From UBA1757 sp963617485 (GTDB lineage Bacteria > Bacteroidota > Bacteroidia > Bacteroidales > UBA1402), in contig CAVEPA010000014.1 of NCBI GenBank assembly GCA_963617485.1, positions 1-48,750 on the forward strand: a DNA stretch of 48,750 bases. The letters run 5' to 3'. The position numbers and the translations under genes were made by a program. Below are positions 8,664-16,109 of this stretch, one piece after another. Below the pieces are notes generated by a model. That model did not search any database, was not told where the DNA came from, and saw nothing but the letters and a program-made list of their open reading frames with translations. Positions within the stretch are counted from its first letter, which is position 1. Each line of letters starts with the position of its first letter.

Positions 8664-8843
8664 CTCCCCCTCTCCAATAATCGGAAAACTCTTCACCACC
8701 ACCCAACGACTATCCCGTCTGCATGCCCAGTGTCACAAAGTGGGAACAGACAAAATAGAACCACCCACTGGCAAGGACGAGAATGTCAACCGTTTGGCTG
8801 AAAGCAGCTGCAAAACTGCTTACGGTAAAATTGGGCAAGGGAT

Positions 8844-9269
8844 TCAGTCGTCCCATAGCCGAGCATTGGAACGCGCGGTCGCTGCGCCGCCAAATGGATA
8901 GTGCCCTCTATTTGCGCCTCGCCGCCAACAAGGATAAGGAAGGCAATTGCAACTGGCAAACAACGAGGATGCCTTACGGAGTTTCTTGATTTGTTTCTTG
9001 GTCAAATCGCCTTCCATCCCAAACAACGAACGGTCTACCGCCAAGTCGATGTCTTCTGAGAAGCGTTCTATCAGATGCCATACTTTGCTCAAAGACGTAC
9101 CACCTTTGAAAATCAGTTTGTCTGCAAATGGCAATGTGAACACAATCTGTAGTATCGTTGTCACCCATAAGTCCTTTTCAATGGCTTGCGGTGGAAGCCC
9201 CAAGCGAGCGGATGCTTGTTGGAGTACGCGCTGCTGGTCGTCTGGCGAAAGCTGGAAATAGTTATTCAT
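8844..9269 (-). pseudogene. AbiEii/AbiGii-type toxin, C-terminally truncated
   Basis: A 141-residue frame. The first 103 or so residues are a normal AbiEii-type nucleotidyltransferase N-terminus: KDLWVTTILQIVF, then the GS motif FKGGTSLSKVW (residues 55-64) and the metal-binding SEDIDLAVD with D73 and D75. After KKLRKASSLFA the sequence becomes a Cys/Arg/Gly-rich tail (residues 104-141) unlike the family, and the usual C-terminal half (whole proteins are nearly 300 residues) is missing. I infer a deletion or rearrangement near 8955. The catalytic core is incomplete, so the product is probably inactive. It overlaps the antitoxin gene by 8 bases, as expected of a coupled operon. The 180 bases between it and the RM locus hold no recognisable gene. 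Confidence 0.75.
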
Positions 9270-9873
9270 AAGCCTTGGTCACTATTTTTCTAATCCAAAT
9301 GGGCATAAGCACCAAATCAGCCAATACCGCCTCTTTGTCCTCTTTCCTCAACAACTGCTCTATCTGCGATATTTGCTCTTGAGTAACATTATCACGCCCA
9401 ATTGATTTCAAGGCAGATGTAACAAGCATGGCCAAGCGGTTCTTGAACGCGAGATTCTTCGGCGCAGTCTTTTTAAAGACAATCCCCCTTCCGCCTGATA
9501 TCTCTACTTTGCGCGGACTGCCATCGGTTAGATAGACATAGTTCATAGGAACCTGCGTGGACAGTCCCAACACATTTAATGCATAATCGCCCGTTGGAAC
9601 TATTCTGGCGTGCGAGCGTTCTGCGATGGCCTTGGCAATTTGGTCAAACGATGGCATAAGCGCGCCAAGTCCCAACTTATCATCTATTTCCGGATAACAA
9701 TATATGCCGTTTGCCACACGTACAATCTTCTCGCTTTTGGTAAAACGGCCTAATGCCTGCCGTATATTCTCGGCAGACCCCATGCTCACGAAATCATCGG
9801 CAAAGAATATCCTTCCCCTGCCATAATTCTCTATAAAGTCTTCTATTTTCTGTGCCGCACTATTCATGTCCAT
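9262..9873 (-). CDS. AbiEi-family antitoxin / transcriptional regulator (DUF6088-like)
   Basis: 203 residues from ATG 9873 (alternative ATG 9867). A longer frame exists upstream to 10110, but its extra residues are atypical and it would read through the palindromic operator, so the short start is preferred. The N-terminus (GRGRIFFADDFVSMGSAENIRQALGRF in two adjacent parts, then VRVANGIYCYP) is the winged helix of AbiEi-like antitoxins. The rest (IVPTGDYALNVLGLSTQVP, YLTDGSPRKVEI) is the conserved C-terminal domain. Family members neutralise AbiEii nucleotidyltransferase toxins and repress their own promoter by binding inverted repeats. An 8-bp inverted repeat lies just upstream. The gene appears intact although its toxin partner is truncated. 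Confidence 0.85.
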   Translation of the reverse strand: MDMNSAAQKIEDFIENYGRGRIFFADDFVSMGSAENIRQALGRFTKSEKIVRVANGIYCYPEIDDKLGLGALMPSFDQIAKAIAERSHARIVPTGDYALNVLGLSTQVPMNYVYLTDGSPRKVEISGGRGIVFKKTAPKNLAFKNRLAMLVTSALKSIGRDNVTQEQISQIEQLLRKEDKEAVLADLVLMPIWIRKIVTKAYE

Positions 9874-9881
9874 TCTTGATT

Positions 9882-9912
9882 TTGTCACAAAAATGGCGAA
9901 AATGTGTGACAA
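9882..9912 (-). promoter_or_regulatory. Inverted-repeat operator upstream of the AbiEi gene
   Basis: Perfect 8-base inverted repeat TTGTCACA (9882-9889) and TGTGACAA (9905-9912) with a 15-base spacer, giving 23 bases between half-site centres. That is about two helical turns. The nearer arm ends 9 bases from ATG 9873. AbiEi proteins are known to autorepress through inverted repeats, so this is the likely operator. Confidence 0.65.
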
Positions 9913-9970
9913 TAAGGTATGATATGCAATTACATGGCTTTTCAGCGAGTTTCTCCTGGAATTACCCGAT

Positions 9971-10017
9971 AAAAAAGAAATCCCGCGCAGCTCAGTGAGC
10001 GGCACGGGACTTTTCTT
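9971..10017 (-). terminator. Hairpin terminator downstream of the FISUMP operon
   Basis: Arms 9981-9994 and 9996-10009 pair over 14 positions with two mismatches. They are flanked by an A-rich run on the left and a T-rich run on the right, so on the minus strand the stem is followed by TTTCTTTTTT. It separates the secreted-protein operon from the abiE module and could act in both directions. A second, weaker stem (10119-10125 with 10150-10156) lies between it and the stop at 10179. Confidence 0.65.
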
Positions 10018-10178
10018 TGCAATGTGTGGGATTTGAAAATCTATCATATTCGATTCTGTCCCCGTAGTAGTCCGCGTTGTTGCCGGAGCGAAGACAATCT
10101 GTAGTAGCATTGCAATAGGTAGCAGGCCGAACGTCGTTGGGGCCGACGGCTGCTACTAAATTACACATCTATATCGAC

Positions 10179-11264
10179 CTAGGGTTTCGCGACGGGGCGG
10201 ACGGAGCGACCATCGTCACGGCCGAAGTTGGACTGACCGTAGCCGCCATTGTAGAAGTAGAGGAAGTACGCGTCTTTGGAGTAGTTGCCGGAAACGAGCG
10301 TACTGGACCAGTAGAGGCCCTGCAAACCGTAATCGTTGAGGTCCCCACTCCAGCGGTAGCCCGAGGCTGGGAGGAAGATGGAGTTGCCGTTCTTCACGCT
10401 CGTGACTTCATAACCATCGATGCTGCTACCGGAGGAATTTGTCTTGCTGGTCCATTCCCAAGTGCAGTTGTCGAGAAGTTCACCGAACTCGTCGTAGGTC
10501 GGCATACGGCAAGAATCGCCCCAATTGACATAGGCGGCATCGTCGTCCTTGTCGAGGGTTGTCTTGCCGTCAGTGGAGTTGTACTTGGTCTGATTTGATA
10601 AAGATGTACCATACTTGTAGGTACTCCAATCATAATAAGATTTGGCTTCCGTCTCGCCCCAAGCGTAATAATTGCCATCATCGGCAGCAGTTTCCGCACC
10701 GATGTTTGTCTCCGCCCAGAGCAGACCACTTGGCAAACCAAGGTCGACAAACCAGTGACCGTCGATGATCTTGCTGTTGTCAACGGGAGCCGTGCCGAGA
10801 GTCTTGGCACTTGTTACGTTACCATAGAACACAGCGTTTGCCAACTTTACATATGTGCGGAAATAGTAAGTGGTGCCAGAAATGAGGGATGAGAGTGAGA
10901 AGGTGTAACTCTTCAACTCAGAGCCCAACGATAGGCTGTCATCGTCAATGGTCGGAACGCTATCAAACTTTGAATAGCATACACCCACCTCTGGAGTGAC
11001 AGAGAGCGACTTTACGTTTGACTCTGCCGACAGACTTACCGTACAATCGGCAGTTATCGAACTGGTTGTGGCGCCTTGAACGCCATCGTTGGTTATAGTG
11101 AACAACTTATCGTTGACATTAAACGTGGCATAGTCCACCGATGAAACACTGATGGCGTCTATCTCGCCATTGCTGCCCACGACATACATGTTCTGCTGGG
11201 CAGAGACCGTTTGAGCGGCAAAAAGTATACCGCACAAGGCCATATATATTTTTCGTATTTTCAT
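10179..11264 (-). CDS. Secreted FISUMP / C-type-lectin-like variable protein, copy 1
   Basis: 361 residues. ATG 11264 opens a signal peptide (MKIRKIYMALCGILFAAQTVSAQ); the in-frame ATG at 11303 would only lengthen it. A fibronectin-III-like segment lies at about residues 70-155 (TPEVGVCYS, SGTTYYFRTYVK). The C-terminal 190 residues are a Fibrobacter succinogenes major paralogous (FISUMP) domain with a C-type-lectin/formylglycine-enzyme-like fold: FVDLGLPSGLLWAETN, YAWGETE, WGDSCRMPT, LYWSST and a final GRSVRPV. It is the last gene of a three-gene operon, 57 bases after its paralogue. The central part is nearly identical to copy 2, but the last 60 or so residues differ strongly. Function is unknown; extracellular ligand binding is plausible. 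Confidence 0.8.
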   Translation of the reverse strand: MKIRKIYMALCGILFAAQTVSAQQNMYVVGSNGEIDAISVSSVDYATFNVNDKLFTITNDGVQGATTSSITADCTVSLSAESNVKSLSVTPEVGVCYSKFDSVPTIDDDSLSLGSELKSYTFSLSSLISGTTYYFRTYVKLANAVFYGNVTSAKTLGTAPVDNSKIIDGHWFVDLGLPSGLLWAETNIGAETAADDGNYYAWGETEAKSYYDWSTYKYGTSLSNQTKYNSTDGKTTLDKDDDAAYVNWGDSCRMPTYDEFGELLDNCTWEWTSKTNSSGSSIDGYEVTSVKNGNSIFLPASGYRWSGDLNDYGLQGLYWSSTLVSGNYSKDAYFLYFYNGGYGQSNFGRDDGRSVRPVAKP

Positions 11265-11321
11265 TGCTTTATCTTCATTTTTATCAAAAAAATCGACGCG
11301 CATTCGACGCAGAAGGAAAAT

Positions 11322-12395
11322 TTAGCGCATTTCTGGTTCTGCGACGGGGCGGACGAGGAAACCACCGTAACGGCTGTCGTAGATTGTATCGCGACTGCCT
11401 CTGTAGAAGAAGAGGCAGTACGCGCCGTCGGCATATTCCGCACGCGTACTGGACCAGTAGTAGCCGTACGAGCCGCGAAAGTTGAGGTCCCCGTCGTAGC
11501 GGCAACCAGAGGCAGGGAAGAAGATGAAATTATCGTTCTTCATGCTCGTGACTTTATAACCCCAGATGCTGCTGCCGGAGGAATTGGTCTTGCTGGTCCA
11601 TTCCCAAATGCAGTTGTTGAGAAGTTCACCGAACTCGTCGTTAGTCGGCATACGGCAAGAATCGCCCCAATTGACGTAAGCGGCATCGTCTTCCTTGTCG
11701 AGAACAGTCTTGCCGTCGATGGAGTTGTACTTGGTCAGCTTGTCCCAAGACGTGCCGTACTTGTAGGTAGTCCTCCAATCGTAATAAGACTTAGCTTCCG
11801 TCTCACCCCAGGCAAAATAATCGCCGTCATCGGCAGAGGCAGCGGCACAGATGTTCGTCTCCGCCCAAAGCAGACCGCTCGGCAAACTAAGGTCAACGAA
11901 CTTGTGACCGTTGATAATCTTGTAGCTATTGGTAGGTTTCGTGCCGAAGGTTGTTGTGTTATTTACATCACCATAGTACACTGCATTGCCAATCTTTACG
12001 TATGCACGATAATAATAGGTAGTGCCGGCATCAAGACCATAAATGCTGAAGGTATAGTCGGACAAGGAAGAGCCTTTAGCTATCTTGCCGTCGTAAATAG
12101 TAGGCGTTTCATTCAAATCAGAGAAACAGATACCAACCTCGGGAGTTTGCTTAAAGGATTTATAGTCATCCGACTTGAACGCTACCTTGAAGGAGGCCGT
12201 GAACATTTCGTTGGTTATTTCTGTTACATCGCCATAAATAAAGGTGAAGAGGTCATTATCGAACGACACTTTATTGGCAGAATAAGCAGCCAGATTACCA
12301 GCCTTCGAGTAAACATAAAGCGTGTGCTGGGCTGCAACAAACTGCGCAGAGAAAAGCGCTACGAGCAAGAGTGTGAAAACTTTCTTCATCGTCAT
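11322..12395 (-). CDS. Secreted FISUMP / C-type-lectin-like variable protein, copy 2
   Basis: 357 residues from ATG 12395, or 355 from ATG 12389. The signal peptide is MKKVFTLLLVALFSAQFVAAQ. The architecture matches copy 1: a short N-terminal beta segment, a fibronectin-III-like stretch (TPEVGICFS, AGTTYYYRAYVK), and a FISUMP domain with FVDLSLPSGLLWAETN, YFAWGETE, WGDSCRMPT, YYWSST and a final LVRPV. The stretch coding for the conserved half of the FISUMP domain is more than 90% identical in DNA to copy 1 by eye, while the N-termini and the last 60 residues are much more different. It starts 6 bases after the upstream gene, so it is clearly in the same operon. Confidence 0.8.
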   Translation of the reverse strand: MTMKKVFTLLLVALFSAQFVAAQHTLYVYSKAGNLAAYSANKVSFDNDLFTFIYGDVTEITNEMFTASFKVAFKSDDYKSFKQTPEVGICFSDLNETPTIYDGKIAKGSSLSDYTFSIYGLDAGTTYYYRAYVKIGNAVYYGDVNNTTTFGTKPTNSYKIINGHKFVDLSLPSGLLWAETNICAAASADDGDYFAWGETEAKSYYDWRTTYKYGTSWDKLTKYNSIDGKTVLDKEDDAAYVNWGDSCRMPTNDEFGELLNNCIWEWTSKTNSSGSSIWGYKVTSMKNDNFIFFPASGCRYDGDLNFRGSYGYYWSSTRAEYADGAYCLFFYRGSRDTIYDSRYGGFLVRPVAEPEMR

Positions 12396-12401
12396 TTCTC
12401 C

Positions 12402-12899
12402 TTATTTCTTCAAAAGTTTGAAACTTACACCGCTGGCGGTGCTTACTACATATACTCCAGCTGGCGCGCCACTGAGGTCTAAATTGACATTGCCCTCGGT
12501 ATCTGCCTTTGCTGCATTTACCTGACTGCCGCTGAGAGTCACCACGGTGAGGCGCTCGCCAGCTCCCATGCCGCTGACGGTCACTACGCCGTTAACGTAA
12601 TTGAACACGGGGCGACCGGCAGATACTGCGTCTTCCACTTGCGAGATGGCTGTGTTGATGTCATCTTCGAAGTAGAACTTCTGCACTTCAGCAAAAGTGT
12701 AAGAAACTGCGGAGGTGCCGGTAGACGAGACGGTAAGTCCGTCAGCAGTCACGGCAATCTCAGGTTTGTTGGCGAAGGCAAAACTAGCCTTCTGACCATT
12801 GGAGAACAGGAATGTCACTCCCGGCGTTGCAGCGAAGCCACCAAGGCTCATAAGGGCCATGACAGCGGGCAACGCAAAGCGTTTGGTAAAAATTTTCAT
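12402..12899 (-). CDS. Secreted protein with type IX-like sorting tail
   Basis: 165 residues; signal peptide MKIFTKRFALPAVMALMSLGGFA. A short N-terminal segment (FLFSNGQKASFAFANKPEI ... VQKFYFEDD) resembles the start of the two downstream proteins. A gap-like linker follows, then a C-terminal domain of about 70 residues: FNYVNGVVTVSGMG, RLTVVTLSG and the ending GVYVVSTASGVSFKLLKK. That ending is the pattern of T9SS type A sorting domains (a GxYxV strand, then a final strand ending in Lys-Lys). It is the first gene of the operon. Apart from the export signals the protein has little of its own, so it may be a minimal surface or scaffold protein. SprA, encoded in this window, is the translocon such cargo uses. 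Confidence 0.7.
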   Translation of the reverse strand: MKIFTKRFALPAVMALMSLGGFAATPGVTFLFSNGQKASFAFANKPEIAVTADGLTVSSTGTSAVSYTFAEVQKFYFEDDINTAISQVEDAVSAGRPVFNYVNGVVTVSGMGAGERLTVVTLSGSQVNAAKADTEGNVNLDLSGAPAGVYVVSTASGVSFKLLKK

Positions 12900-12934
12900 A
12901 TCGTTGTTTATTGTTTAAATACGTTACAACGATG

Positions 12935-12942
12935 CAAAGATA
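12935..12942 (-). promoter_or_regulatory. -7 element (TATCTTTG) of the secreted-protein operon
   Basis: TATCTTTG on the minus strand, 36 bases upstream of ATG 12899; it matches TAnnTTTG. Between here and the ppdK terminator (12943-13203) I see no gene. Confidence 0.55.
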
Positions 12943-13203
12943 TACAAAACCTTTCATTCTCTCCCCCACCCGAAAGTCATATTTGTCGTTTCATTTTAGG
13001 CCTTGTCGTTATGTTTACGCTGTAAAATTAGCGCAACAAACCAACTTTCTCTTTGCGAGATGTAACGACATGTTTAGTCTGAGAAACCACCGTTATTGAA
13101 AGATCATCCACCCTCCCCGATTTTCCACCGTCATTATCCGTAAACAATTCTGCATATTCTGCACGGTTATCGTGCAGAATGTACGAACGTCCAAAGAATA
13201 GCA

Positions 13204-13238
13204 TAGGCCGCAAGACCCTTTCAGGGACTTGCGGCCTA
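13204..13238 (-). terminator. Strong hairpin downstream of ppdK
   Basis: The 11-base arms TAGGCCGCAAG and CTTGCGGCCTA (13204-13214, 13228-13238) pair perfectly and enclose an inner CCCT/AGGG stem with a TTC loop. It lies 58 bases past the ppdK stop. There is no long T-run on the minus strand, so the mode of termination is uncertain. Confidence 0.6.
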
Positions 13239-13242
13239 ATAC

Positions 13243-13275
13243 CGTTATTTCGCGACACTTGTCGTTATTTCGCGA
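13243..13275. repeat. Tandem direct repeat of a 13-base unit
   Basis: CGTTATTTCGCGA occurs at 13243-13255 and again at 13263-13275, with a 20-base period (two helical turns), between the ppdK stop and its terminator hairpin. Function unknown; it could be a protein-binding pair. Confidence 0.5.
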
Positions 13276-13295
13276 GAAGCGTGTCGCTCGAGGGC

Positions 13296-16016
13296 TTAGC
13301 GCAGCGCGGCCTGGGCGGCAGCCAGACGTGCGATGGGCACGCGGAAGGGCGAGCAGCTGACGTAGTTCAAACCTACTCGGTGGCAGAATTCTACCGAAGA
13401 AGGCTCACCGCCATGTTCACCGCAGATACCGCACTTGAGGTTAGGATTAACGGCACGTCCGTTCTGGGTTGCCATATTTACCAATTGGCCTACACCAACC
13501 TGATCGAGTACGGCGAAGGGGTCGTTCTTGAGGATACCCTTTTCGAGATAGATGGGCAAGAACTTGGCAACGTCGTCGCGGCTGTAACCGAAGGTCATCT
13601 GGGTAAGGTCGTTGGTACCGAACGAGAAGAACTCGGCCGATTCGGCAATCTGGTTGGCCGTAAGGGCGGCACGCGGAATCTCAATCATGGTACCCACCTT
13701 GTATTCGATGCTGTCGTTGCGTTCGGCGAACAATTCATTGGCAGTAGCCGTGATGACAGCCTTCTGGGCGTTGAATTCCTGAACAGTACCGATAAGCGGA
13801 ATCATGATTTCGGGATAGGTGGTAATGCCTTCCTGCTTCAGATCCAAAGCGGCGCTCAAGATAGCACGGGTCTGCATTTCGGTAATTTCGGGATAGGTAT
13901 TGCCCAAACGGCAACCACGGTGACCCAACATCGGGTTTTGTTCGATAAGCGATTCAACGCGTTCCTTCACTTCGGCAACCGTTACACCCATAACGTCGGC
14001 CATTTCCTTCTGACCCTTTTCATCGTGGGGAACGAATTCGTGAAGTGGCGGATCCAAAAGACGTACGGTAACAGGCAGGTCGTGCATGGCCTTGAGGATA
14101 CCGTAGAAGTCGTTGCGTTGCAGAGGCATAAGCTTCTTCAGGGCTTCGCGGCGGCCTTCCTCGTCCTTGGCCAGAATCATCTGACGCATGGCGATAATCT
14201 TGTCGCCTTCGAAGAACATGTGCTCGGTACGGCAAAGACCGATACCGGTAGCGCCGAACTGACGGGCAACGGCGGCATCGCGGGGCGTATCGGCATTGGT
14301 ACGCACTTTCAGACGGGCATACTTGTCGGCCATGGTCATCAGGTCGCCGAAGTCGCCGCTCAGTTCAGGAGCCTGCGTTTCGATGCTGCCTGCATATACA
14401 AAACCGGTGGAGCCGTCCAAAGACAACCAGTCGCCTTCTTTCAATGTGGTGCCGTTTACAGACAACGTACGAGCCTTGTAGTCGATGATGACGCTATTGG
14501 CGGCCGATACGCAGCACTTGCCCATACCACGGGCCACAACGGCAGCGTGAGAGGTCATACCGCCACGGGCAGTCATAATACCCTGAGCGCTCAACATACC
14601 CTTGAGGTCTTCGGGAGAGGTCTCGATACGTACCAAAACGGTCTTTTCACCCTTTTCGGCCCAAGCCTCGGCATCTTCGGCGAAGAAGACGATACGGCCG
14701 GTAGCGGCACCGGGCGATGCGGGCAGACCCTTGGTGATAGGCTTGGCAGCGGCCAGAGCCGATTTCTTGAATACGGGATGCAAGAGTTCGTCCAGCTTTT
14801 CGGGCTCAACGCGCATGATGGCTTCCTGTTCGGTAAGCATACCCTGACGTACCATTTCCATGGCAATACGTACCATGGCAGCACCGGTGCGCTTACCGTT
14901 ACGGGTCTGCAACATCCACAACTTGCCGTCTTGGATAGTGAACTCGATGTCCTGCATATCCTTGTTATGGTTCTCGAGGTTCTGTTGGATGGCGTTCAGT
15001 TCCTTGAAAGCTTCGGGCATAGACTCTTCCAGAGAAGGATACTTGGCCAGACGCTGTTCTTCGCTGATACCCTGAGCCTTGGCCCAGCGGCGTGAACCTT
15101 CGATAGTGATTTGTTGAGGTGTACGGATACCGGCAACCACGTCTTCGCCCTGAGCGTTGATAAGGTATTCACCGTTGAAGATGTCTTCGCCGGTAGCGGC
15201 GTCACGCGTAAAGGCAACACCCGTAGCCGAGTTGTCGCCCATATTGCCGAATACCATGGTCTGTACGTTGACGGCAGTACCCCATTCGGCAGGAATCTTG
15301 TTGAGTTTACGGTAAAGGATGGCACGTTCGTTCATCCAGCTGTCGAATACAGCGCAGATAGCGCCCCAAAGCTGCTGCCAGGGATCATCGGGGAAGTCGC
15401 AACCGGTACTCTTCTTAACGGCGGCCTTGAACAGGACTACCAATTGCTTGAGGTCTTCGGTCTGGAGTTCGGTATCCAGCACCACACCACGCTGCTTCTT
15501 CATCTGGTTGATGATGACTTCGAAAGGATCTTCGTCTTCTTTCTTGGCAGGCTTCATACCCAGAACAACGTCACCGTACATCTGTACGAAACGACGATAA
15601 GAGTCCCAAGCGAAACGGGGATTGTTGCTGCGCTTGGCGATAACTTCAACAGCCTGGTCGTTCATACCCAGGTTAAGGATGGTATCCATCATACCGGGCA
15701 TAGAAGCGCGGGCACCCGAACGTACAGAAACCAAGAGAGGATTCTCGGCGCTGCCGAACTTCGGACCGTTAACCACTGCTTCAGTAGCCTTCATGGCAGC
15801 TTCTACATCAGCCTTAATCAAAGCCACAACGGCATCCTTACCCTTTTCGAAATACTCGGTACATACTTCGGTAGTGATGGTAAAACCAGGAGGAACAGGC
15901 ATCCCCAACAGATTCATCTCGGCCAAGTTGGCACCTTTACCACCAAGCAATTCGCGCATGGAGCCGTTGCCATCTGCCTTTTTGTTTCCAAACAGATAAA
16001 CTCTTTTCTTGTTCAT
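13296..16016 (-). CDS. ppdK: Pyruvate, phosphate dikinase
   Basis: 906 residues, the normal length for the bacterial enzyme. It interconverts pyruvate, ATP and phosphate with phosphoenolpyruvate, AMP and pyrophosphate in the cytosol, serving glycolysis or gluconeogenesis. The N-terminal ATP-grasp part begins with VYLFGNKKADGNGSMRELLG and GGKGANLAEM. The swivelling phosphohistidine domain has GGMTSHAAVVARGMGK with catalytic His near residue 490. The C-terminal PEP-binding barrel contains GIGLCRTEHMFF, FSFGTNDLTQMTFGYSRDD (in two adjacent parts) and the CGICGEHGG block with its catalytic Cys. Transcribed alone, with a perfect -7 element upstream and a hairpin downstream. Confidence 0.97.
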   Translation of the reverse strand: MNKKRVYLFGNKKADGNGSMRELLGGKGANLAEMNLLGMPVPPGFTITTEVCTEYFEKGKDAVVALIKADVEAAMKATEAVVNGPKFGSAENPLLVSVRSGARASMPGMMDTILNLGMNDQAVEVIAKRSNNPRFAWDSYRRFVQMYGDVVLGMKPAKKEDEDPFEVIINQMKKQRGVVLDTELQTEDLKQLVVLFKAAVKKSTGCDFPDDPWQQLWGAICAVFDSWMNERAILYRKLNKIPAEWGTAVNVQTMVFGNMGDNSATGVAFTRDAATGEDIFNGEYLINAQGEDVVAGIRTPQQITIEGSRRWAKAQGISEEQRLAKYPSLEESMPEAFKELNAIQQNLENHNKDMQDIEFTIQDGKLWMLQTRNGKRTGAAMVRIAMEMVRQGMLTEQEAIMRVEPEKLDELLHPVFKKSALAAAKPITKGLPASPGAATGRIVFFAEDAEAWAEKGEKTVLVRIETSPEDLKGMLSAQGIMTARGGMTSHAAVVARGMGKCCVSAANSVIIDYKARTLSVNGTTLKEGDWLSLDGSTGFVYAGSIETQAPELSGDFGDLMTMADKYARLKVRTNADTPRDAAVARQFGATGIGLCRTEHMFFEGDKIIAMRQMILAKDEEGRREALKKLMPLQRNDFYGILKAMHDLPVTVRLLDPPLHEFVPHDEKGQKEMADVMGVTVAEVKERVESLIEQNPMLGHRGCRLGNTYPEITEMQTRAILSAALDLKQEGITTYPEIMIPLIGTVQEFNAQKAVITATANELFAERNDSIEYKVGTMIEIPRAALTANQIAESAEFFSFGTNDLTQMTFGYSRDDVAKFLPIYLEKGILKNDPFAVLDQVGVGQLVNMATQNGRAVNPNLKCGICGEHGGEPSSVEFCHRVGLNYVSCSPFRVPIARLAAAQAALR

Positions 16017-16062
16017 ATTATAAAAAATTTTGTATAAAGATTCACCCCGTTTTAAGTGGCCG

Positions 16063-16070
16063 CAAAAGTA
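16063..16070 (-). promoter_or_regulatory. -7 element (TACTTTTG) of ppdK
   Basis: Minus-strand TACTTTTG, a perfect TAnnTTTG match 47 bases upstream of the ppdK ATG. The sequence further upstream is AT-rich. Confidence 0.6.
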
Positions 16071-16109
16071 ATGATTATACCGCTAAATAAAAAGGGATAA
16101 TGACAATTA

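Noticed and set aside
8783..8989. Small plus-strand open frame between the RM locus and abiE
   Set aside because: No domain, no promoter, and it overlaps the truncated toxin; probably rearranged debris.
9874..10110. 79-residue N-terminal extension of the AbiEi antitoxin
   Set aside because: It would translate through the operator palindrome and the terminator hairpin, and does not resemble the family.
13243..13275. Possible CRISPR-like repeat
   Set aside because: Only two 13-base copies with a 7-base gap; no array, and no cas genes in the window.
13179..16037. Two long plus-strand open frames opposite ppdK
   Set aside because: Antisense reading of a strongly codon-biased gene; the minus strand encodes an unmistakable PPDK over the same bases.
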